Assembly: GCA_900542595.1 (NCBI GenBank)
Contig: UQOB01000056.1
Coordinates: 1 to 7,383 of the forward strand
Reading direction: 5' to 3'
DNA length: 7,383 bases
Source of the DNA: an uncultured Mollicutes bacterium
Lineage (GTDB): Bacteria; Bacillota_I; Bacilli_A; RFN20; CAG-826
Below the pieces are notes generated by a model. That model saw nothing but the letters and a program-made list of their open reading frames with translations. It was not told the DNA's origin and made no database searches. Shown here piece after piece: positions 1 through 6,268 of this stretch; positions within the stretch are counted from its first letter, which is position 1; the number at the start of each line of letters is the position of its first letter. The position numbers and the translations under genes are program-made.

Positions 1-895
1 TGTAGGTAAAGTCGATTAAAGTATCGATTTCATAGTGATAAAAGATTCCACTATCTTCCGTATCTTGCCCGGTAAAACCATAGATATGATCGCTATCAGC
101 ATGGGTGGCGATGACATACTCCAGTTTCCCATCCGTCACTTTTTCGTCGAGGAAGGGAATAATTACGTCTCTCGCGGTCGTAACGGTACTTCCGGCATCG
201 ATCAAGATATCGTAATCCCCGGCTTTGATGTAGGTGCAGTCCCCGCTGGTCCGATTATTTAAATTTAGGAAATAAATATACATCGTCCCGTTATCTTCTA
301 ACGGTTTTTCAATCCCGTGGGTTCTAAAGACTAACTTCGAAAGATTAAATTCATTGTTTTCGATATTCTCTGTTTCAAAAGTTAAAGAAGAACACGCGGT
401 ATAGTTCCCATTATCCAAACCCTTAAAAAGAAGATAAGGCGAGGTGGAACTATCGGTGATATCAGGAGCTTCCGTCTCCGTAGTTACTAAGTATTCCGTA
501 TCTTCTTTAACGTCAGTATAAACCCGTAAAGAGGCTTGTTCATGTTCCGCGTAGCCTAAGACCCTGACTTCACTGATGATAACTTTTTGGTCAAAGGTAA
601 TAGTGAAAGAGCCCCCTTCACTCGCAGTTCCAATTTTTAAGGCGGTCCCTTCCCCTTTTCTTGCGCTCACCCCGCTTAAAGAATAGGTGGGAAGGTTGAT
701 CGAACTAATGGAAGAATCTTGTTCTTTTAAAGCTTCTTCCCCTTCATATTTGCTGGTGCCGAATACCATATCCGCGCAGATGAGAGGATGCGTTTGTTCC
801 GCTCTTAAAATAAAAGCAGGACTAAAGGCTAAACTGACCGAAACAATAACTAAGGATAAACACCCAAAGCTTAAGGCAAGGTTTTTCTTTTTCAT
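1..895 (-). CDS. Exported ComEC-like metallo-beta-lactamase-fold protein, N-terminal part (C-terminus off left edge)
   Basis: Partial gene: 298 codons are open from the ATG at 893-895 to the window edge with no stop. The protein begins with a lysine-rich tip and a hydrophobic stretch (about residues 6-30), a likely signal peptide, so it should act outside the membrane. Residues about 40-200 look beta-rich (many alternating T/S/V/I runs), resembling a jelly-roll or discoidin-like accessory domain; this is inference. From about residue 206 the pattern YFLNLNN...GDCTYIKAG...ILIDAGS, followed by THADSDH at 264-270, is the start of a metallo-beta-lactamase domain of the ComEC/Rec2 type. The HxDxDH form of the metal site is typical of that branch, where members act on phosphodiesters such as DNA. 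The remaining metal ligands lie outside the window, so activity and substrate are unknown. A Cys at residue 11 sits before the hydrophobic core, so I do not call a lipoprotein. No Shine-Dalgarno precedes the ATG; a TATAAT lies 9 nt upstream. Confidence 0.82.
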   Translation of the reverse strand, partial: MKKKNLALSFGCLSLVIVSVSLAFSPAFILRAEQTHPLICADMVFGTSKYEGEEALKEQDSSISSINLPTYSLSGVSARKGEGTALKIGTASEGGSFTITFDQKVIISEVRVLGYAEHEQASLRVYTDVKEDTEYLVTTETEAPDITDSSTSPYLLFKGLDNGNYTACSSLTFETENIENNEFNLSKLVFRTHGIEKPLEDNGTMYIYFLNLNNRTSGDCTYIKAGDYDILIDAGSTVTTARDVIIPFLDEKVTDGKLEYVIATHADSDHIYGFTGQDTEDSGIFYHYEIDTLIDFTY

Positions 896-897
896 AA

Positions 898-910
898 CGA
901 TTTCATTATA
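898..910 (-). promoter_or_regulatory. Promoter -10 box for the exported hydrolase gene, near-leaderless
   Basis: On the minus strand a perfect TATAAT occupies 910-905. Only 9 nt separate it from the ATG at 895. With the usual spacing the transcript would begin near 898, leaving a 5' leader of about 3 nt. There is no purine-rich ribosome binding site in the gap. The -35 region is poor (AAGAAT at a 17-nt spacing), so the box alone carries the call. The ATG embedded in TATAATG is out of frame and is closed by a TGA after four codons. Confidence 0.6.
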
Positions 911-1024
911 AGTGATTAGAAAAGAAAATTCTTTGATAAATTTCGCAAATTTTTATTAATAAAAAACTAATTATTGGAAAAAGAATGGGGTTTTTAGAAG
1001 GAAATTAGGAAAAGTCGATAAATT

Positions 1025-1057
1025 CCTAGAAACATTTAAATCGAACTCAAATCTAGG
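1025..1057. repeat. Inverted repeat in the 191-bp gap downstream of mnmA, doubtful terminator
   Basis: CCTAGA at 1025-1030 and TCTAGG at 1052-1057 form a 6-bp inverted repeat with a 21-nt loop, about 30 nt past the mnmA stop. Read on the minus strand it is followed by AATTTATCGACTTTT, not a proper T tract, and the stem is short and AT-rich. It may be a weak terminator or chance. No better terminator is seen between mnmA (stop at 1087) and the promoter of the next minus-strand gene near 910; the rest of this gap is A/T-rich with no gene. Confidence 0.25.
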
Positions 1058-1086
1058 CAATGATAGAAAAATGACTATTGAACTCT

Positions 1087-2220
1087 TTAGTCCTTCGCTT
1101 GACCTTGATAGTAAGTTTTTTCAATCACTCCCCCACCGAGCAAGAGTCCATCTTCATCATAGATGGCCGCGAATTGGCCGGGGGTGACCGCTTTTTCCCC
1201 GTTATACTTAAGCCGCCACTCATCGTTTTGGTAAGTTAAGGTGCAAGGAACATCCGGGGCCCGGTAACGGAACTTAACAAAGACTTTTAAAGGTTCTTTT
1301 GGTACATCGGGTATCCAGTTTAAATGGGTTAATAAAGTTTCATCGCTTAACAGATAACTTTCATTATGTTCACTGGTGACGTAGAGGATATTATTCTTCA
1401 CGTCTTTTTGGCAAACAATCCACTTCCCCGGAGCGAAACCTTTAACCCCACCGATATTTAAGCCGTGACGTTGCCCTAAAGTGTAGAAAAGAACGCCGCT
1501 ATGAGTGCCTAAGGTTTCTTTGCTCTTAATATCGACGATTTTCCCAGGGGTAACAGGTAAATAGTTAGTTAAGAACTGCTTAAAGTGCCGTTCCCCGATA
1601 AAACAGATACCGGTGGAACCATGTTTTTGGCTGAGTTCTTCTAAACCGAGTTCTTTGACAATTTCTCTCGCTTCCGTTTTTAAAATATCTTCCATCGGGA
1701 AGAGGGAAACCGCGATTTGGTCTTCTTTAACCAACGACAAGAAATAAGTTTGATCTTTCGCTAAATCTTTCGGTTTATGAAGATACGCTTTCCCGTCTTT
1801 TATGACTTTTTTAGCGTAGTGACCCATCGCGATTTTATCGAAACCATTCTTTTTCGCGAAATCTTGGAAAGCGGAAAATTTAATATAACGATTACATAAA
1901 ATATCAGGGTTAGGTGTTCTTCCTTTCTTATATTCTTCTAAGAAATAAGTGAAGACATCATCCCAATATTCTTTGATGAAATCAATCCGCATTAAGGGGA
2001 TACCGAGGGTCTTTGCGATAATTACCGCGTCATGGTAATCCTTTTCCTGGGGACAGACGTCATTATTGACGGTCGGGTTGCCTAAGAAGTCATTATTAGC
2101 AAAACTATCCCAGTTCCGCATATAGCAACCGGTGACATCGTATCCTTGTTTTTTTAAGAGGTAACTCGCGACAGCGCTATCGACGCCCCCACTTAACCCG
2201 ATTAAGACTTTCTCTTTCAT
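1087..2220 (-). CDS. mnmA: tRNA-specific 2-thiouridylase MnmA
   Basis: Cytosolic enzyme that 2-thiolates the wobble uridine U34 of Lys, Glu and Gln tRNAs, activating it with ATP and receiving sulfur from a cysteine desulfurase or relay. With the ATG start it has 377 residues, normal for the family. Visible marks: PP-loop SGGVDS at 10-15 near the N-terminus; the NPDILCN segment with catalytic Cys109; DQTYFL at 156-161; STGICFIGER with the second catalytic Cys206; HGLNIGG near 252-258; and the C-terminal beta-barrel ending in VTPGQFAAIY. Both cysteines are present, so it should be active. It is the last gene of the pdp-dtd-mnmA operon. The ATG at 2220-2218 overlaps the dtd TGA by one base (TGATG); a GTG one codon earlier (2223) is the alternative. 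No Shine-Dalgarno precedes it, so translation probably depends on ribosomes finishing dtd. Confidence 0.97.
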   Translation of the reverse strand: MKEKVLIGLSGGVDSAVASYLLKKQGYDVTGCYMRNWDSFANNDFLGNPTVNNDVCPQEKDYHDAVIIAKTLGIPLMRIDFIKEYWDDVFTYFLEEYKKGRTPNPDILCNRYIKFSAFQDFAKKNGFDKIAMGHYAKKVIKDGKAYLHKPKDLAKDQTYFLSLVKEDQIAVSLFPMEDILKTEAREIVKELGLEELSQKHGSTGICFIGERHFKQFLTNYLPVTPGKIVDIKSKETLGTHSGVLFYTLGQRHGLNIGGVKGFAPGKWIVCQKDVKNNILYVTSEHNESYLLSDETLLTHLNWIPDVPKEPLKVFVKFRYRAPDVPCTLTYQNDEWRLKYNGEKAVTPGQFAAIYDEDGLLLGGGVIEKTYYQGQAKD

Positions 2221-2672
2221 CACGGAAATAGTTTAAGGCTATCGAGGAGCAATGTAAAAGGTCCATCGTTAATTAAAAGCACTTTCATATCGGCTCCATA
2301 GATTCCTTCTTTGACAATTATCCCACTCTTTCTTAAGCCTTCATTAAAAAGCTCATAAAGTTTTTTGCCTTCTTCGTACTTCATCGCTTTCGTAAAAGAA
2401 GGACGGTTACCGTCTTTCACGTCCCCGGCTAAAGTGAATTGGCTGACGCTTAAAATAGCCCCATTGACGTCTTTAAGTGATAAATTCGTTTTCCCATTAC
2501 TATCTTGGAAAACCCTGAACTTAAGGATTTTGTTCACCATCTTTTGGTTAACAGTGTCATCATCCCCTTCTTCATAACCGACTAAAAGCAAAAAACCTTT
2601 GCCAATCTCGGATATTTTTTCAGAATTTATAGTAACGGAAGCTTCTTGAACAACTTGTAGTACAACTTTCAT
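2220..2672 (-). CDS. dtd: D-aminoacyl-tRNA deacylase (DTD)
   Basis: Cytosolic proofreading enzyme that hydrolyses D-aminoacyl-tRNAs (and Gly mischarged on tRNA-Ala in this family), recycling the tRNA. It has 150 residues, the usual size for DTD1. Both signature motifs are seen: SVSQFTL at 75-81, and NDGPFT at 135-140, the Gly-cis-Pro motif that excludes L-amino acids (Phe stands where Val is common). The GNRPSFTKA segment after the first motif is also typical. It starts only 3 nt after the pdp stop and ends overlapping mnmA by a base, so it is the middle gene of an operon. No Shine-Dalgarno precedes the ATG, which suggests coupling to pdp translation. Confidence 0.96.
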   Translation of the reverse strand: MKVVLQVVQEASVTINSEKISEIGKGFLLLVGYEEGDDDTVNQKMVNKILKFRVFQDSNGKTNLSLKDVNGAILSVSQFTLAGDVKDGNRPSFTKAMKYEEGKKLYELFNEGLRKSGIIVKEGIYGADMKVLLINDGPFTLLLDSLKLFP

Positions 2673-2675
2673 AGG

Positions 2676-3977
2676 TTAAGAAATATGGTCATAGACGACC
2701 TTTTTATCAGTGACGGGAGTGTCTTGATAGGTCACCGCGTTAGCGAGATCTTTCATCACTTCTTCTAAGCCCGGCTTATTAGTGTGGGCTTTCATGATGA
2801 CTTCACCCTTTTTAACGTAATCCCCGACTTTCTTTTCTAAGACAACGCCAGCGGTATAGTCGATGACGTCATCGATGGTGGCACGTCCACCCCCTAATTT
2901 CATGGCGCTCTCACCCACCACTAAGCTATCAATCCGCTTGATATAGCCACTCTTAGGGCTAAAGATCGGAACCCGGTATTTCGCGACTGGGAATTTATTT
3001 AAATCTTCGAGGTAAGAAATATCCCCACCTTGGGCTTTAAACATTTCACACATCTTCTTAAAGCCCCGGCCATCTTTGATAGCGTCTTCGATCATCTTTC
3101 GGCCTTCATCTTTGCCTTTTGCAATCTTACTTTGCACGAGCATAATGCCCCCGGCTTCTAAGACTAATTCATGGAAATCTTTCGGGCCATGGTTATGGAG
3201 GGTATCGACCGCTTCTTTAACTTCTAAGATATTTCCAACTGCTAAGCCTAAAGGTTCATCCATATCGGTGATGATCGCCTGAGTATCTCTCTTTAAATGA
3301 TCCCCAATCTTCACCATGAGTTTCGATAAAGTTCTCGCGTCTTCTAAAGTCTTCATAAAGGCGCCACTTCCAAACTTTACATCTAACAATATAGCGTCGC
3401 TCCCACTCGCGAGCTTTTTACTCATGATGGAACTGGCGATTAAGGGTAAAGAAGGAACCGTTCCGGTTACATCACGCAAAGCATAAAGCTTTTTATCGCA
3501 TGGATCTAAAGATGCTGTTTGCCCAATGATGGCAATCCCGATATCTTTCACTTGTTTCTTAAATTGTTCTTCCGTTAAAAAGACGTTCGTCCCGGGTACG
3601 CTTTCCATCTTGTCGAGCGTTCCACCGGTATGGCCAAGACCCCGACCGCTCATTTTAGCGACTTTTCCACCGCAGGCGGCGACTAAGGGTGCTAAGGCTA
3701 AGCTCGTCTTATCCCCGACCCCACCGGTCGAATGTTTATCGACTTTAATTCCGGGTATCTCTTTTAAATCGATGACGGAACCGGAATGTTCCATCTCGCT
3801 CGTCAGTATCGCTGTTTCTTTATCGGTCATCCCTTTAAAGAGGATGGCCATCAGTAATGCACTTGTCTGATATAGAGGGATACTTTCATCGGTCACCCCT
3901 TTAACAAAAAAGTGAATTTCTTCTTCACTTAAAATTCCCCCATCACGTTTTTTAGTGATAATATCGACCATCCGCAT
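2676..3977 (-). CDS. pdp: Pyrimidine-nucleoside phosphorylase
   Basis: Cytosolic salvage enzyme that phosphorolyses uridine, deoxyuridine and thymidine to free base plus (deoxy)ribose-1-phosphate. At 433 residues it has the normal length. Visible motifs: KHSTGGVGDK at 81-90 (phosphate/base site); the thymidine/pyrimidine phosphorylase signature SGRGLGHTGGTLDKMES at 110-126; Arg168, Ser183 and Lys187 in the segment from YALRDVTG to IASSIMSKK, the conserved pyrimidine-contacting trio; and a C-terminal alpha/beta domain with SGYIKRID and KVGDYVKKGEVI. The Gram-positive Pdp type is favoured over strict thymidine phosphorylase DeoA, but the two are close homologues. The start at 3977 is supported by a strong AAGGGAGG site; Met3 is the alternative. 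First gene of the pdp-dtd-mnmA operon, driven from the shared divergent promoter. No deoC, cdd or deoB neighbour is present, unlike classical deo operons. Confidence 0.95.
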   Translation of the reverse strand: MRMVDIITKKRDGGILSEEEIHFFVKGVTDESIPLYQTSALLMAILFKGMTDKETAILTSEMEHSGSVIDLKEIPGIKVDKHSTGGVGDKTSLALAPLVAACGGKVAKMSGRGLGHTGGTLDKMESVPGTNVFLTEEQFKKQVKDIGIAIIGQTASLDPCDKKLYALRDVTGTVPSLPLIASSIMSKKLASGSDAILLDVKFGSGAFMKTLEDARTLSKLMVKIGDHLKRDTQAIITDMDEPLGLAVGNILEVKEAVDTLHNHGPKDFHELVLEAGGIMLVQSKIAKGKDEGRKMIEDAIKDGRGFKKMCEMFKAQGGDISYLEDLNKFPVAKYRVPIFSPKSGYIKRIDSLVVGESAMKLGGGRATIDDVIDYTAGVVLEKKVGDYVKKGEVIMKAHTNKPGLEEVMKDLANAVTYQDTPVTDKKVVYDHIS

Positions 3978-3981
3978 AACG

Positions 3982-3990
3982 GCCTCCCTT
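3982..3990 (-). promoter_or_regulatory. Strong Shine-Dalgarno of pdp
   Basis: On the minus strand AAGGGAGGC lies 4 nt before the pdp ATG as written, the GGAGG core ending about 5 nt upstream. It fixes the pdp start at 3977, and contrasts with the two Shine-Dalgarno-free genes downstream in the operon and with the divergent gene, which has none. Confidence 0.85.
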
Positions 3991-4039
3991 TAAGATTCTA
4001 TTTGTAACTATTATAATATGGGCATGGATTTTAAGTCAT
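3990..4039. promoter_or_regulatory. Bidirectional promoter with a palindromic shared -10 element
   Basis: TATTATAATA at 4009-4018 is a perfect 10-bp palindrome. It contains TATAAT on the plus strand (4012-4017) and TATAAT on the minus strand (4015-4010). Plus direction: a weak -35, TTAAGA at 3990-3995 (4 of 6 consensus, 16-nt spacer), predicts transcription start near 4024, exactly the A of an ATG. Minus direction: ATGACT on the minus strand at 4039-4034 (4 of 6, 18-nt spacer) predicts start near 4003, giving pdp a leader of about 26 nt that contains its Shine-Dalgarno. The gap between the two genes is only 46 bp, so both promoters must lie here or inside the genes. The two starts would be about 20 bp apart. 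Confidence 0.7.
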
Positions 4040-5325
4040 CCCTCTTACAAAATTTCCCCTCGAGTGTCGTGGAACCCTTACTTAAAAGCATCTATGAGGG
4101 GGAAGTTACTCATTCTCTTCTTTTAAATACCAAGAAGATGAAGACGGAAGAATTTGAAAAACGCTTCCCCAATGTTAAGAAACACCCCTTCATCAGCAAT
4201 GCTTATCTTTACGATAAAGATGAGTATGAATTCGGGAAATACCTCCTCTATGATAACGGGGTCTATTCCATCGAAGATAGCGCCGCGATGATGGTGAACT
4301 ATTTCTTAAAACCGGAAAAGGATGATATCGTCCTTGATATCTGCGCCGCCCCAGGCGGAAAAACCATCGGAGCCTCCTTAATGATGGAAGACCAAGGGGT
4401 TATTATCGCTAATGATATCCGTTATCCTCGTGCGAAAGCCATGAGCCAAAACGTCGAACGGATGGGCCGGGGTAACATCATCTGCGCTAGTAACGACTTC
4501 GTCTTTAGCCATCAACATTTCTTAAATACCTTCGATAAGATCATTGTCGATGCTCCCTGTTCCGGGAGCGCGATGTTCCGGAAAAACCCGAAAGCGGAAG
4601 AAGATTGGTCAGAAAAGAAAGTCAAAGTTAATGAAAGACGGCAAAGAGAACTCCTTAACCTCGCTTATTTAATGCTGAAACCCGGTGGGGTGATGTCTTA
4701 TTCCACCTGTTCCTTTTCCAGTGACGAAAACGAAAACACCTTAACGAGATTCCTATGCGATAACCCGGATGCCACTTTAATTAACTTAGAAGATAATCCG
4801 ATGTTCTATAGACCTATTCTTCATCCAGAAGCGGTCTACCTTTTCCCCCACCTCTTCCCCGGGGAAGGGCAGTTCATCGCCTTAATTAAGAAACCGGGTC
4901 ACAGTGAAAAGACCAAGAAAACGATCAAAGAAAGTGAATATAGCACGAGGAAATACAAGAACTTCTTAGAGAAATACGGCTTAATTGGGCGAAGTAACGA
5001 AGTCAACCGAGCGAAGTTCTATTCCCTCTATCAACACTTCGACATCTCCCACTTAAACATCCTCCGTTACGGGGTGAAACTCTTTGAGATGCGGGACATC
5101 TACATTCCTGATCACCACCTCGCTCACTTCTTAACCCCGGATTACTCAATTCCAGTTAAGAAAGAAGACGCGCAAGCCTACATCGAAGGAAAGACCTTCC
5201 TCCTCGATAAACCGGATGACTTCTACATCATAAGTTACGATAACCAGAATTTAGGCTTTGTAAAAACGGTCGATGGGGTCGCCAAAAACCATTACCCGAA
5301 AGGCTTAAGAAGGCATTTCGATTAA
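4024..5325 (+). CDS. RsmF/NOL1-NOP2-Sun family rRNA (cytosine-C5)-methyltransferase
   Basis: SAM-dependent enzyme that makes 5-methylcytosine in ribosomal RNA, acting in the cytosol on ribosomal subunits. With the ATG at 4024 it has 433 residues. Order: N-terminal region to about 80; SAM-binding motif I DICAAPGGKT at 105-114; motif IV DAPCSGS with Cys179, the base-release cysteine; motif VI STCSF with Cys229, the nucleophile; then a C-terminal RsmF-type RNA-binding part from about 300 that ends in the conserved KNHYPKGLRR. The two-cysteine arrangement marks the RNA, not DNA, m5C family. The closest named relatives are RsmF (YebU) and its Gram-positive counterparts; the modified nucleotide cannot be told from sequence. 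An in-frame ATG at 4018 would add Met-Gly, but it directly abuts the -10 box and lies upstream of the predicted transcription start, so 4024 is preferred and the mRNA would be leaderless. Divergent from pdp; ends at a strong terminator. Confidence 0.92.
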   Translation: MDFKSSLLQNFPSSVVEPLLKSIYEGEVTHSLLLNTKKMKTEEFEKRFPNVKKHPFISNAYLYDKDEYEFGKYLLYDNGVYSIEDSAAMMVNYFLKPEKDDIVLDICAAPGGKTIGASLMMEDQGVIIANDIRYPRAKAMSQNVERMGRGNIICASNDFVFSHQHFLNTFDKIIVDAPCSGSAMFRKNPKAEEDWSEKKVKVNERRQRELLNLAYLMLKPGGVMSYSTCSFSSDENENTLTRFLCDNPDATLINLEDNPMFYRPILHPEAVYLFPHLFPGEGQFIALIKKPGHSEKTKKTIKESEYSTRKYKNFLEKYGLIGRSNEVNRAKFYSLYQHFDISHLNILRYGVKLFEMRDIYIPDHHLAHFLTPDYSIPVKKEDAQAYIEGKTFLLDKPDDFYIISYDNQNLGFVKTVDGVAKNHYPKGLRRHFD

Positions 5326-5331
5326 AAAAAG

Positions 5332-5360
5332 AAAACGGACATTAAGGTCCGTTTTTATTT
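5332..5360. terminator. Bidirectional intrinsic terminator between convergent genes
   Basis: AAAACGGAC (5332-5340) pairs with GTCCGTTTT (5347-5355) around the 6-nt loop ATTAAG, a 9-bp stem with a 5-bp GC-rich core (CGGAC/GTCCG). On the plus strand it is followed by TTTTTATTTT, ending the methyltransferase gene 6 nt after its stop. On the minus strand the mirror image is followed by TTTTCTTTTTTT, so it also ends the signal peptidase transcript, whose TAA (5362-5360) lies inside the plus-strand T tract. Confidence 0.92.
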
Positions 5361-6268
5361 TACTTGTCTTCGTCCCGGGTTTTCCTTTGCATGAACTCTT
5401 TAAATCTCGTCCTGAGAGGTAAGGGTTCATACTTATCTTTATTTCGGACGTAATACTCGATATTGGGCATTAAAGCCTTGTACCGTTTTTCATTCATGAT
5501 TTCAATCTTCCGGTAGAAATAGAAATAGAAGGATATAACGATGATGGCGACCACGATGGACAAGACCCCAATCCCGTTTTGGAAATAAAGGATCCAGGCT
5601 CCTAACGGGAGACTATTGAAGCCGTTATACGCTCCGAGGATATTCTCATCAGTGATCCCTACTTCCCAGCTCATACTGGCCGGGTTCGCGTCCCCTCGAA
5701 AGGTATAGACGTTATCCCCATCTTGATTGACCCTCACATCGATGATCCGGTGAACGATTACTTGTCCTTCATGCCGAAAAGCCGCGATATCGTAGAGCTT
5801 ATAGGTTTCTTGTTTGGTGATCCCAATCATCGTCCCCGCCGAGAATTGGTTATCTAAATCATTATCATCGAGGTAGGTGTTGACGTTAGATTTATCGCTC
5901 ATACTGTTGGTTTCAATGACCAAATACGTCGTATCCCCAAAATAGATGAGGTTCCCGTTACCTTTGGTAACTAAAGCGAAAGTCATCACACTAGCGGACG
6001 CTAAGAGGATGATGATGGTGATCGCCATATAGATTTTATCGAGGAATTTCTCGTGTTGGGTTCTTTTCTTTAAGCCGGTCTTTAAGTCTAAACCTTTCTT
6101 TTTAAAACACTCATAGTCCTTAATCATGTCATAGATGATTTTCTTATCATCGAGACCATTAGGAATAACCTTACTTTGAGCGTTAAAAAGTTGGAAGAAT
6201 AAAACGATATACACAATAGCGAAAAGAATGATGACGAGAACCGCGACGACAATGCTCATCGTATACAT
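5360..6268 (-). CDS. SipW/ER-type signal peptidase I with extra N-terminal membrane segment
   Basis: Membrane serine protease that removes signal peptides on the outer face of the membrane. The preferred ATG at 6268-6266 gives 302 residues. Membrane segments: TM1 about 4-26, a lysine-rich loop 30-78, TM2 about 79-100, the catalytic domain outside, TM3 about 232-252, and a basic C-terminal tail inside; charges fit N-terminus out. Catalytic marks: TNSM with Ser122; VIVHRI with His173 where bacterial SPase I has Lys, which places it in the archaeal/ER/SipW branch; and FRGDANP with Asp193. The usual Pro two residues after SM is missing and about 20 Asp/Asn-rich residues sit between SM and FSAGTMIGI. 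SipW of Bacillus is shorter, with two membrane segments, and processes matrix proteins encoded beside it; by analogy the upstream gene may encode a substrate, an inference. A TTG at 6301 would add 11 residues but lacks Shine-Dalgarno support. Confidence 0.85.
   Translation of the reverse strand: MYTMSIVVAVLVIILFAIVYIVLFFQLFNAQSKVIPNGLDDKKIIYDMIKDYECFKKKGLDLKTGLKKRTQHEKFLDKIYMAITIIILLASASVMTFALVTKGNGNLIYFGDTTYLVIETNSMSDKSNVNTYLDDNDLDNQFSAGTMIGITKQETYKLYDIAAFRHEGQVIVHRIIDVRVNQDGDNVYTFRGDANPASMSWEVGITDENILGAYNGFNSLPLGAWILYFQNGIGVLSIVVAIIVISFYFYFYRKIEIMNEKRYKALMPNIEYYVRNKDKYEPLPLRTRFKEFMQRKTRDEDK

Noticed and set aside
35..262. Plus-strand open frame of 75 residues
   Set aside because: It lies antisense inside the exported hydrolase gene, whose minus-strand frame reads a clear metallo-beta-lactamase motif through the same bases; no ribosome binding site or recognisable product.
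860..866. Lipobox-like LSFGC near residue 11 of the exported hydrolase
   Set aside because: The Cys comes before most of the hydrophobic core and not at its end, so it does not fit a lipoprotein signal peptide.
687..911. Plus-strand open frame of 74 residues ending near the hydrolase start
   Set aside because: Antisense to the signal peptide and N-terminal region of the minus-strand gene; low-complexity Phe-rich end mirrors the poly-A Lys codons of that gene.
3526..3870. Plus-strand open frame of 114 residues opposite pdp
   Set aside because: It runs antisense across the most conserved pdp motifs (81-126), which constrain the sequence; the translation is Pro/Ser-rich with no known pattern.
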